A DNA stretch of 26,474 nucleotides. Source: a virus. The DNA is taken from the IMG/VR virus record IMGVR_UViG_3300034064_000660, positions 1-26,474 of that record; one strand, given 5' to 3'. A program made the position numbers and the translations under genes. The first letter of the stretch is position 1. Every line of letters begins with the position of its first letter. Of the stretch, positions 8,148 to 14,852 are shown in pieces. The notes beneath the pieces were generated by a model. The model saw only the letters and a program-made list of their open reading frames with translations, did not search any database and was not told the DNA's origin.

Positions 8148-10502
8148 ATGGCAAATACATTAAGATTTAAAAGGGGTTTAGCGAGTGGGATTCCTACGGC
8201 TGCGGCTGGTGAGCCACTATTCACAACCGACACCTTTGACCTTTATATAGGCAACGGAACGACTAACACTCGCTTCCAAAAGTACATTGCTTCGGGTGCG
8301 ACTACGCAAATCCTTCGTGGTGATGGTAGCTTATACACATTCCCTTTGGCTATTAGTTCACCGAGCAATGGTCAAGTACTAAAATACAACGGCACAAATT
8401 GGGTCAACGATAGTGATGCGGGGATAACGGGGAGTGGTTCGGCTGGTCAAGTTGCATACTTTACTGGTGCGACAACACAAGCATCTTCTGTAAATTTATT
8501 TTGGAATTCAGCTAATAGTACATTAGGTATTGGTACAAATAATCCAACAACCAGATTGTATGTTACAAGTGGAAGTGCTAACACAACTTTTGATAGCGGT
8601 ACTCTTACTGATGCAAGATTAGAGTTTAGAAGGGCTGGTACAAGAATAGGTTATTTAAACTGGGATAGTGGTGTAGTAACCTTACAAGCCGATAGCGGTA
8701 ACTATCTTGGCTTAAATGCTGGTGGTTCTGAACGTGCAAGAATATTCGCCACTGGCAACTTCGGTATCGGCACTGGTGCGACCGATTCGGGCGAGAAGCT
8801 ACAAGTGACGGGGAATGCTAAGATAACGGGTTCATTGGGAATTGGCGACACTGCAACATATTTTTTAGATATACAAAAAAATGGTAGCAATAGTTCCGTA
8901 GTACAAAGAATAAAAAATACTGGTACAAGCACCAATGATGATGCTTTACTATATTTTAGCACTCAAGGAAGTAGAGATTTTAGTATTGGTTTAGATAGAA
9001 GTAGTGGTCTTTTTAATTTTACTGGAGGAGCCGCTTCTGTTAGTTCAAATATTTATTTATCAATAGATGCAATATCTGGCAATCTCGGTCTGGCAGTGAC
9101 TCCGAGTGCGTGGAGTGGTACAAATGCATTCCAAATTAATCAAGGAAATTTTAGAGGTGATGCTGGAGCAGTTGGTATATCGCATAATGCGTTTTATAAT
9201 GGTAGTTCTTTTATATACCAAACAAGTACAGTTGCAACTGACTATTATCAACAAAGTGGCAAACACGTTTGGCAAACAGCTGGTAGCGGTACTGCTGGAA
9301 ATGCCATCACCTTCACCCAAGCAATGACACTTGATGCGAGTGGGAACTTAGGATTAGGAATTACGATTCCTACCCAAAGATTACATGTATCTGGCAATGC
9401 ATTATTTACTGGCTATGTGGAATCAAATTCAGGTGTATATTTTAGTGGTAATGTAAGTGGTCCATTTATTTGGGTTAGAGATAATTACAGTTTACGTTTC
9501 GGTACTAATGATACAGAAAGAATGCGTCTTACCAATCTCGGCAACCTACATATAGGAACATTCTCATCCGATAGCGGAGAGAAACTCCAAGTCAACGGCA
9601 CTGCGAAGATAACGGGTGCGACAACGATAGGTGGGAATTTAACAGTAAATTCTGGTAATAATATAAATTTACAAAATGCTTCTGCTAACTCTACATTATC
9701 AATATATAATAGTGGAGCAAGTGGTTCTTCTATTTTAAATATCAACTCGACTATATTAGCTACAAATAATTTAAACAATGTATACGCAATAAACTCAAGC
9801 GGTGCTAACTATGGATTTATAATAAACGAATCTTCAACATCTTTTTCATTAGGATATGGACCAACATTGACTACAAAAGGAACTGCTGCATTAACTTGGA
9901 ATACATCAGGTGCGGTAACAATAGCTTCAAACCTCACAGTTGACACCAACACATTGTTCGTTGATGCGACAAATAATAGGGTGGGGGTTTTAACTACTAC
10001 ACCATCAGAGCCTTTACACGTTGCTGGTAATATATTAATTAGCGGTGTAAACTCGTTCAAGATGCGTAACCTTGCTGGTACGGATGTGAATGTGATTAGA
10101 GCAGTAAGTGGCGGTACAAGTGTCCTAAGCACTGCAACTCTTGGAAACAACATTGCAATAGGTACACAATCTGCTCACGACTTTTTACTATGCTCAAGTG
10201 ATACTGAAAGAATAAGATTATCAAGTTCTGGATGGTTTTCACATACAACTGCAACAAATCCTTCTTCATCTGTAACTGATTCTTATGTTCAATACTCGGC
10301 TGACGTAACCGCTGGTAACGCTGCTCCTCACTTTAGAACGGAGAATGGTGCGGTGATAAAGTTGTACCAAGAGACAACTGCGGTAGGTAACTCTACTATA
10401 AGTCTTGGAGGTGGTAATGCGGTTCTTGATGATACGGAGTTTGACGGGTACACACTTAGACAAATCGTAAAAGCCTTGCGTAATCAAGGTATATTAGCTT
10501 AA
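8148..10502 (+). CDS. Receptor-binding tail fibre with Mtd-like N-terminal module
   Basis: This 784-residue fibre starts with MANTLRFKRGLASGIPTAAA followed by EPLFTTDTFDLYIGNG. That pattern is seen at the N-terminus of major tropism determinant-type and hyaluronidase-like fibre proteins, where it attaches the fibre. The body repeats short beta-helix signatures: LGIGTNNPTTRLYV, FGIGTGATDSGEKLQVTG, LGLGITIPTQRLHVSG, LHIGTFSSDSGEKLQVNG and VGVLTTTPSEPLHVAG. It ends with DGYTLRQIVKALRNQGILA, a helical end common on fibres of this host group. GC-richer repeat blocks alternate with AT-rich variable blocks, suggesting mosaic exchange. No reverse transcriptase is visible nearby, so diversity-generating retroelement action is not supported. 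Confidence 0.72.
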   Translation: MANTLRFKRGLASGIPTAAAGEPLFTTDTFDLYIGNGTTNTRFQKYIASGATTQILRGDGSLYTFPLAISSPSNGQVLKYNGTNWVNDSDAGITGSGSAGQVAYFTGATTQASSVNLFWNSANSTLGIGTNNPTTRLYVTSGSANTTFDSGTLTDARLEFRRAGTRIGYLNWDSGVVTLQADSGNYLGLNAGGSERARIFATGNFGIGTGATDSGEKLQVTGNAKITGSLGIGDTATYFLDIQKNGSNSSVVQRIKNTGTSTNDDALLYFSTQGSRDFSIGLDRSSGLFNFTGGAASVSSNIYLSIDAISGNLGLAVTPSAWSGTNAFQINQGNFRGDAGAVGISHNAFYNGSSFIYQTSTVATDYYQQSGKHVWQTAGSGTAGNAITFTQAMTLDASGNLGLGITIPTQRLHVSGNALFTGYVESNSGVYFSGNVSGPFIWVRDNYSLRFGTNDTERMRLTNLGNLHIGTFSSDSGEKLQVNGTAKITGATTIGGNLTVNSGNNINLQNASANSTLSIYNSGASGSSILNINSTILATNNLNNVYAINSSGANYGFIINESSTSFSLGYGPTLTTKGTAALTWNTSGAVTIASNLTVDTNTLFVDATNNRVGVLTTTPSEPLHVAGNILISGVNSFKMRNLAGTDVNVIRAVSGGTSVLSTATLGNNIAIGTQSAHDFLLCSSDTERIRLSSSGWFSHTTATNPSSSVTDSYVQYSADVTAGNAAPHFRTENGAVIKLYQETTAVGNSTISLGGGNAVLDDTEFDGYTLRQIVKALRNQGILA

Positions 10503-10523
10503 TAAACAAAAAAACAAAACAAA

Positions 10524-10778
10524 ATGGCAAAAATTCAACCAATCGAGTTTCCTTTAGAAGGAATCGCAACAACTTTAGAAGTTACATTACTACCTTTCAA
10601 AACAAGTGATGTGACTGCTTCAACTTACAATAGGCTTTTAACTGATGATAACAAAGAAGTTATCCCAGCTTGGAATTATGCAATGACAGAGGAGCAATTT
10701 GCTGCTTGGGGTCAAGATAATAGTGTAGTTGATGACTATGTAGCTGCGGATAAGGGATTAGTGATTGTAAGCGAATAA
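10524..10778 (+). CDS. Small conserved-looking protein after the tail fibre, function unknown
   Basis: This 84-residue acidic protein begins MAKIQPIEFPLEGIATTLEV, and its middle contains WNYAMTEEQFAAWGQD. It has no signal peptide or membrane segment. It sits 21 nt after the fibre gene with an A-rich leader, so it belongs to the same late operon and may be a small fibre- or virion-associated protein. I do not recognise the family. Confidence 0.6.
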   Translation: MAKIQPIEFPLEGIATTLEVTLLPFKTSDVTASTYNRLLTDDNKEVIPAWNYAMTEEQFAAWGQDNSVVDDYVAADKGLVIVSE

Positions 10779-10784
10779 ACTAAA

Positions 10785-10818
10785 TTTGGTAATTATCTAA
10801 ATATTTTATATAACTTTA
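10785..10818 (+). promoter_or_regulatory. Weak Bacteroidota-type promoter candidate for the lysis genes
   Basis: TTTG at 10785-10788 and TAACTTTA at 10811-10818 are 22 bp apart. The second box misses the final G of TAnnTTTG. It lies in the only short gene-free gap of the late operon, ahead of 10835. Confidence 0.35.
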
Positions 10819-10834
10819 CAATAAATTTAAAACT

Positions 10835-10969
10835 ATGGACATTAAAGAACTCAAGGCTCAAGCCTACGATCTACTCGCTCAAATGGAGTACATCCAAAAG
10901 CAATTAGCAGAAACAAATCAGAAAATCGCTGAGGCAATGCAGAAAGATGCTGAACAAACTGCACAATAA
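10835..10969 (+). CDS. 44-residue coiled-coil peptide overlapping the endolysin gene
   Basis: It starts at an AACTATG context and encodes a very regular, charged amphipathic helix: MDIKELKAQAYDLLAQMEY..., then KQLAETNQKIAEAMQ. Hydrophobic residues are spaced as in a coiled coil and there is no membrane segment. The last 23 nt overlap the endolysin start in another frame, suggesting translational coupling. Similar short coiled-coil proteins are common in Bacteroidota phages; the function is unknown. Confidence 0.6.
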   Translation: MDIKELKAQAYDLLAQMEYIQKQLAETNQKIAEAMQKDAEQTAQ

Positions 10970-11543
10970 AATCCCCATACAAGTCCTTAATGAGTTAGGT
11001 GATGTGATGAAGCAATTTAACATCACCAACTCGTTTAGGCTTACTCACTTCTTAGCACAAGTTGCTCACGAGAGTGGGAACTTCCGCTATACAAGAGAGA
11101 ACCTCAACTACTCTACCGAAGGACTACTCAAAGTCTTTCCAAAATACTTCGACAAAAATACTGCTCCTCTTTATGCTCGTAAGCCTGAGCAAATCGCCAA
11201 CATAGTGTACGAATCAAGGATGGGCAATGGCAACCGCAATAGTGGCGATGGGTGGAGGTTCAGAGGCAGAGGTTATGTAATGATTACTGGTCGCACCAAT
11301 TACAAAGCATTCTCAGACCATATTGGTGACGCCAACATAATGGTCAATCCTGATCTTATTGCCACAAAATACCCTTTAACATCAGCTGCTTGGTTCTTTG
11401 ACAAGAGAGGCTTGTGGAAGATATGTGATGAAGGGGTAGACCAAAATATAGTCAAGAAAGTTACCTTAAAAGTGAACGGAGGTTACAATGGCATCGCAGA
11501 CCGCCTCTCCAAAACCAATGTCCTATTTAATATATTAGTATGA
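10947..11543 (+). CDS. Endolysin, glycoside hydrolase family 19-type (chitinase/lysozyme-like)
   Basis: The 198-residue protein matches the GH19-like endolysin pattern. HFLAQVAHESGNFRYTREN places the likely catalytic Glu at residue 42; GDGWRFRGRGYVMITGRTNY (residues 100-119) is the conserved substrate-cleft block; SAAWFFDKRGLW and VNGGYNGIADR follow. It would cleave peptidoglycan glycan strands at lysis. There is no signal peptide, so it needs a holin for export. It is followed without a gap by a spanin-like lipoprotein gene (start overlaps the stop by 4 nt), forming a lysis cassette. Confidence 0.85.
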   Translation: MLNKLHNKIPIQVLNELGDVMKQFNITNSFRLTHFLAQVAHESGNFRYTRENLNYSTEGLLKVFPKYFDKNTAPLYARKPEQIANIVYESRMGNGNRNSGDGWRFRGRGYVMITGRTNYKAFSDHIGDANIMVNPDLIATKYPLTSAAWFFDKRGLWKICDEGVDQNIVKKVTLKVNGGYNGIADRLSKTNVLFNILV

Positions 11544-11968
11544 GATATTTAATGATTTTAGCATTACTTACGTCTTGCGTAACTACTAAACGGATTGAAA
11601 GGTATTTAGAAAAAAACCCTCAAGAGATTGAGAAAGTTTTTATTACCAATGATGTCCACGATACAACACTAATTGTCAAGGATTCCTTGACAGTTGAACG
11701 GATTACCGACTCATTCTACACTTGGTTTGCTGATACGCATTACATAGATAGAGTGCGCATAAAGAAGGTATTAGAGCCTTGCAAGGATAGTATCATTATA
11801 GTATCAAAGCGAATATATACGGATAGGTACAAGAAAGTTTATGAGGCTGCAAAGAAGAACATCGAGGCAAATGATAAGATGCTTAAATGGTGGAGGAAAG
11901 GGGCATTGCTAACTTGGGCGTGGATAATACTTATTTGTGGTGTGATTTATATCATCAAACGTAGATGA
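11540..11968 (+). CDS. Probable unimolecular spanin (u-spanin)
   Basis: This 142-residue protein has an N-terminal lipoprotein signal with lipobox LTSC (MRYLMILALLTSC, Cys13), a long charged periplasmic-type region with no other hydrophobic segment, and a C-terminal transmembrane helix (residues ~119-138, ALLTWAWIILICGVIYII) ending in basic KRR. An outer-membrane lipoprotein end plus an inner-membrane anchor in one chain is the defining layout of T1-type u-spanins, which fuse the inner and outer membranes at the last lysis step. Direct linkage to the endolysin supports this. An alternative is a Rz/Rz1-like fusion of other origin. Confidence 0.7.
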   Translation: MRYLMILALLTSCVTTKRIERYLEKNPQEIEKVFITNDVHDTTLIVKDSLTVERITDSFYTWFADTHYIDRVRIKKVLEPCKDSIIIVSKRIYTDRYKKVYEAAKKNIEANDKMLKWWRKGALLTWAWIILICGVIYIIKRR

Positions 11969-12990
11969 AAAAAAGCGACATAGTTAAGGAGTATTTGGCG
12001 TTATACCCAACAATGAAAGGGTTGACTCTTGCTAAGAAGATTTACGAAGAAAATAAAGAATTATTTGATCACGTTGAGAATGCGAGAAAACTAATTAACT
12101 ACTATCGTGGATTGTCTGGTTATGGAGATAGAAAAAAGCTAAAGAATAGAACATACCAAGTTGCTCCAAATTACGACACAACAAAAACCAAAATGGAGAA
12201 AATCCAAACAAGTGCGAAAGTCCTTATCCTCGACATTGAGACCGCACCCATTAGTGCTTACGTTTGGGGGATTTGGAATCAGAACGTGGGAACGCATCAG
12301 ATTAAGAGTGACTGGTTCTGCTTGACGTGGGCAGCAAAGTGGTTGTTTGAAGATAAGGTGTATAGTGCCAAACTAAAGCCAGAGGAAGTAGCCAACCAAG
12401 ATGACAAGAGGATAATGGAGGGGATTTGGAAGTTGGTAAATGAGGCTGATATTGTCATAGCACATAACGCAGTCAAGTTTGACATCCCTCGACTTAATTC
12501 AAGATTCATCATAAATGACTTATGTCCTCCCCTTCCGTATCAAATTATCGATACTTTGACTCATATTCGTAGGCAATTTGGGTTTACGTCTAATAAATTA
12601 GACTATGTTAACAAGTTGCTGAACCTGGAGCGTAAAAAAGAGACATCTTTTGAGTTGTGGGATAATTGTATGAAAGGGGATAGGAAGGCACTCAAAGAGA
12701 TGGAGGAGTATAACGTACAAGATGTACGCATACTTGAAGAGACTTATTTGCAAATTAGACCTTGGATCAAACCTCACCCAAATATGGGGTTATTCATATT
12801 GGATGAAACCGAGCATAGATGCCCTTCTTGTGGGTCTAATGAACTTGAGGCACAAGGCAAATGTTATAACACGAGTGCTAACATTTACGAGTTGTTTAGA
12901 TGTGGGAATTGTTCAAGTATATCAAGGAAAAGGCTTGGTGCTGCTACAATAAAACAAAAGCGACATCTTCTAATACCTACCGCCAAATGA
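11965..12990 (+). CDS. DEDDy-type 3'-5' exonuclease with C-terminal zinc ribbon
   Basis: The 341-residue protein has an RNase H-like exonuclease core: LILDIETAP gives Asp90 and Glu92, HNAVKFDIPRLN gives Asp173, and YNVQD gives Tyr249 and Asp253, the complete DEDDy set. Residues ~1-60 form a separate helical, possibly DNA-binding region (KSDIVKEYLALYPTMKG). At the C-terminus CPSC (286-289) and CGNC (313-316) make a four-cysteine zinc ribbon. It is similar in layout to YprB/RNase_H_2-type proteins. It starts inside the spanin stop (ATGA). Probable role: nucleic acid degradation, repair or proofreading during phage replication. No polymerase domain is attached. Confidence 0.8.
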   Translation: MKKSDIVKEYLALYPTMKGLTLAKKIYEENKELFDHVENARKLINYYRGLSGYGDRKKLKNRTYQVAPNYDTTKTKMEKIQTSAKVLILDIETAPISAYVWGIWNQNVGTHQIKSDWFCLTWAAKWLFEDKVYSAKLKPEEVANQDDKRIMEGIWKLVNEADIVIAHNAVKFDIPRLNSRFIINDLCPPLPYQIIDTLTHIRRQFGFTSNKLDYVNKLLNLERKKETSFELWDNCMKGDRKALKEMEEYNVQDVRILEETYLQIRPWIKPHPNMGLFILDETEHRCPSCGSNELEAQGKCYNTSANIYELFRCGNCSSISRKRLGAATIKQKRHLLIPTAK

Positions 12991-13259
12991 GGAGGATAAA
13001 AGTATTATATACCAAACTTGGTAAACAAAAGGCTTGGGGATTGGCTCACTCGGATGAGTTGATTGAGATAGACATTCGCCTCAAGGGTCGCAAGGCAATG
13101 GAGATATTGATACACGAGATTTGCCATATTTTAGCACCAGATGATGATGAGGAGGAAGTGATACGCAAGAGTGTCATCCTCACCAAAACCTTATGGCACG
13201 AGGGATATAGGCGAATAGATAACACGGAAGATATACCATTGCAGAATGGTGAACCTTGA
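12987..13259 (+). CDS. Small SprT/HExxH metallopeptidase-like protein
   Basis: The ATG at 12987 overlaps the exonuclease stop (ATGA) and is preferred to an upstream in-frame ATG inside that gene. The 90-residue product contains ILIHEICHILAPDDDEEE with HExxH at residues 43-47, preceded by a beta-rich N-terminus. Acidic residues after the motif could supply a third metal ligand. Size and position suggest a minimal zinc peptidase-like domain; it is too short to be a normal SprT. It is the last gene before a strong terminator. Whether it is active is unknown. Confidence 0.65.
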   Translation: MRRIKVLYTKLGKQKAWGLAHSDELIEIDIRLKGRKAMEILIHEICHILAPDDDEEEVIRKSVILTKTLWHEGYRRIDNTEDIPLQNGEP

Positions 13260-13328
13260 TAAAGTATTCATTACTGATATAAATATCAGCAATTCATATT
13301 TGTTTTAAATACGGTATGGTCAAATTAC

Positions 13329-13358
13329 GCCCTTCGTTTCTACGAGGGGCTTCTTTTT
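13329..13358 (+). terminator. Rho-independent terminator closing the late operon
   Basis: A 9-bp stem (GCCCTTCGT / ACGAGGGGC, one G-U pair) with loop TTCT is followed by TTCTTTTT. It ends transcription after the metallopeptidase-like gene and insulates the Xre promoter downstream. Confidence 0.88.
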
Positions 13359-13394
13359 GCATGAAAGTTCATTGAAAATTCATGCAAATTTGCA
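13358..13394. promoter_or_regulatory. Overlapping palindromes upstream of the Xre promoter (operator candidate)
   Basis: TGCATGAA (13358-13365) and TTCATGCA (13379-13386) form a perfect 8-bp inverted repeat with a 13-nt spacer. The right arm overlaps the 12-bp palindrome TGCAAATTTGCA (13383-13394). Both lie 19-55 bp ahead of the -33 box and could bind a dimeric regulator such as the Xre protein encoded next. Confidence 0.45.
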
Positions 13395-13412
13395 ATATTT
13401 TAACATTTTATT

Positions 13413-13443
13413 TTTGGTAAGTCAAATAATTGTCTTAACTTTG
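13413..13443 (+). promoter_or_regulatory. Canonical Bacteroidota promoter for the early-type operon
   Basis: TTTG (13413-13416), 19 bp, then TAACTTTG (13436-13443), an exact TAnnTTTG. The start codon of the Xre gene lies 24 bp downstream, giving a short leader. Confidence 0.72.
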
Positions 13444-13466
13444 ATGTCTTAACAAATAAGAATACT

Positions 13467-13685
13467 ATGACTGAAATTTTAATTAAAGAGAAACTAAGAG
13501 CATTGCGAGAATCGAAAGGACTATCTCGTGAAACATTATCTAAGATGGCTAATGTAACAATGCAGACTATTTTTAGAGCAGAGACGGGTGGGAATATCAA
13601 TCTTAACAACTACCTAAAAATCATTAATACTTTACAATCCTATGGAGTACATAGCAATACTGGTGATAATGTTAATTACATTTAG
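13467..13685 (+). CDS. Xre/Cro-type helix-turn-helix regulator
   Basis: This 72-residue protein is essentially one HTH domain: IKEKLRALRESKGLSRETLS, then KMANVTMQTIFRAETGG, with the turn around residues 18-36 and the recognition helix near TMQTIFRAE. It is first in its operon with its own promoter and palindromes upstream, so autoregulation or early/late control is likely. Its last 44 nt overlap the next gene. It is too short to carry a dimerisation or cleavage domain, which makes a Cro-like role more likely than a LexA-type repressor. Confidence 0.8.
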   Translation: MTEILIKEKLRALRESKGLSRETLSKMANVTMQTIFRAETGGNINLNNYLKIINTLQSYGVHSNTGDNVNYI

Positions 13686-13974
13686 TGTAATTTTCATCCC
13701 TAATCAATGGGACGTACCAATCAAACCTAAACGCAAACACACCAATACAAAGTTTATCATCCCAGCAGAGTTTTGGGTGGAGTACAACGAGATGTTAAGA
13801 GAAATAAATGATATGACCGAAGGCAATGCAAGAGTGGTGTTTCAAAGATTAAACCAATTAAACGAGAAGTATTGTAGGTTATTTATGAACTACACCTACG
13901 ATGAGAAAATGACTCAATTAATTGAGAAGTACAACGCAAAGATTAATTATTTTCATAACCGCAAAACCAATTAA
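13642..13974 (+). CDS. Membrane-anchored protein of unknown function
   Basis: The 110-residue protein has an N-terminal transmembrane segment (residues ~3-19, YIAILVIMLITFSVIFI), a basic stretch (KPKRKHTNTK) and a soluble helical domain with charged residues. The start lies 44 nt inside the Xre gene, which implies coupled translation. It may be an inner-membrane early protein. I do not recognise the family. Confidence 0.6.
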   Translation: MEYIAILVIMLITFSVIFIPNQWDVPIKPKRKHTNTKFIIPAEFWVEYNEMLREINDMTEGNARVVFQRLNQLNEKYCRLFMNYTYDEKMTQLIEKYNAKINYFHNRKTN

Positions 13975-13976
13975 AA

Positions 13977-14561
13977 ATGGGACTAAATCAAAGTCAAGCA
14001 AAAGGCGTGTTTTTAAGCATCACAAATGGTAAATTAGTAAGACAATTTCCATCAGCAACAGACAAGTCAGTATCTCGTGTTAACAAAATGGGTCGTGAAG
14101 TCCACGAAGAGTTCTATGACTCACTCAGTGGATGGCTTACAGATGTAAAGACCAAGCAGAGTGAGTACGGAAAGCTTTGGGTTATTACCCTTAAAGATGA
14201 GGATAGCTATTTCAATCTTGAGATGAAGTATGCAAGTGGCTATGCCACGTCATTTCTCAAAGCATTACCAAATGCAGAGTTATCGGAAGTCATTACCTTA
14301 TCACCTAAGTTGATTGTAGATGGTGATAAGAAGCAGTCAGTACTTTTCATTTCGCAAAATGGTAAAGGACTCAAGCATTACTGGACCAAAGATAATCCAC
14401 GTGATCTACCACCAATGGTCAAGATTAAAAGGAAAGGAATAGAAGAGTGGGATGACTCTGAACGTATGGAATATTTGGAAGATTATGTAAAAACTGCTAT
14501 CTTACCAAAGATTAAACCTACCCTCTCAGACGTTAACGAGGGAGACGATACACCGTTTTAG
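13977..14561 (+). CDS. Single-stranded DNA-binding-like protein with acidic tail
   Basis: The protein has 194 residues. The body is beta-rich and contains YGKLWVITLKDEDSYFNLEM, compatible with an OB fold. The C-terminus ends NEGDDTPF, very similar to the acidic DDDIPF-type tip through which bacterial SSB recruits partners. It is followed by the RNA elements and a RecB-like nuclease, and lies in the same region as the other replication genes. Function is inferred mainly from the tail and context; a recombination annealing protein is the main alternative. Confidence 0.6.
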   Translation: MGLNQSQAKGVFLSITNGKLVRQFPSATDKSVSRVNKMGREVHEEFYDSLSGWLTDVKTKQSEYGKLWVITLKDEDSYFNLEMKYASGYATSFLKALPNAELSEVITLSPKLIVDGDKKQSVLFISQNGKGLKHYWTKDNPRDLPPMVKIKRKGIEEWDDSERMEYLEDYVKTAILPKIKPTLSDVNEGDDTPF

Positions 14562-14577
14562 TGTTTGGGTTGTATTC

Positions 14578-14626
14578 GGGGGTTGCGAAGGTTCGCATTT
14601 AGGGATAGAGTCCCACCCCATCTTTT
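14578..14626 (+). ncRNA. Predicted structured RNA with a three-way junction
   Basis: An outer stem GGGGT (14579-14583) / ACCCC (14615-14619) encloses two perfect hairpins: GCGAA-GG-TTCGC (14585-14596) and GGGA-TAGAG-TCCC (14602-14614). ATCTTTT follows. It begins 16 nt after the SSB-like stop. It may be a 3'-UTR stabiliser, a terminator-like element or a small RNA. Confidence 0.45.
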
Positions 14627-14680
14627 AACTTTTCATTTACGTAATTATAAATATATTAGTGTTTCATTAGTGTAGCATAC

Positions 14681-14710
14681 GACCTGATGTTTCTACATTG
14701 GGTCTTTTTT
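14681..14710 (+). terminator. Rho-independent terminator just before the tRNA-like gene
   Basis: A 10-bp stem (GACCTGATGT / ACATTGGGTC, two G-U pairs) with loop TTCT is followed by six T. It lies 6 nt ahead of the tRNA-like gene. The loop and its flanks are the same as in the 13329 terminator. Confidence 0.82.
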
Positions 14711-14716
14711 AAACTT

Positions 14717-14838
14717 AGTCAGGTGGCGAAATTGGTAAACGCAAGATGTTGGCGCATCTGTAAGTACATCATCATTCTATGTTTATTGATGTAAAAAAGA
14801 GAATGATTTACATGTTGGTTCGAATCCAACCCTGACTA
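14717..14838 (+). tRNA. Unusual class-II-like tRNA (tRNA-Leu-like body, anticodon uncertain)
   Basis: The acceptor stem AGTCAGG / CCTGACT (14717-14723, 14831-14837), D arm GCG-AAATTGGTAAA-CGC (14726-14742, with GG) and T arm GTTGG-TTCGAAT-CCAAC (14814-14830) are perfect and match Leu/Ser-type spacing. The discriminator is A; CCA is not fully encoded. Two parts are abnormal. The anticodon stem AGATG/CATCT closes a six-base loop, TTGGCG, which would read GGC (Ala) if U33 is the second T. The variable region spans 54 nt (14760-14813) instead of about 10-20 and can form long alternative hairpins. The acceptor lacks the G3:U70 pair of tRNA-Ala. It may be functional, a decoy, or decayed. Confidence 0.7.
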
Positions 14839-14852
14839 CAAAACTTTTAACT

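Noticed and set aside
8148-10502. Diversity-generating retroelement target, suggested by the Mtd-like fibre start
   Set aside because: No reverse transcriptase, template repeat or adenine-rich variable repeat is visible in the window.
14717-14838. Phage attachment site in a tRNA gene
   Set aside because: The tRNA-like body is complete rather than a 3' fragment, and no integrase or second copy is present in the window.
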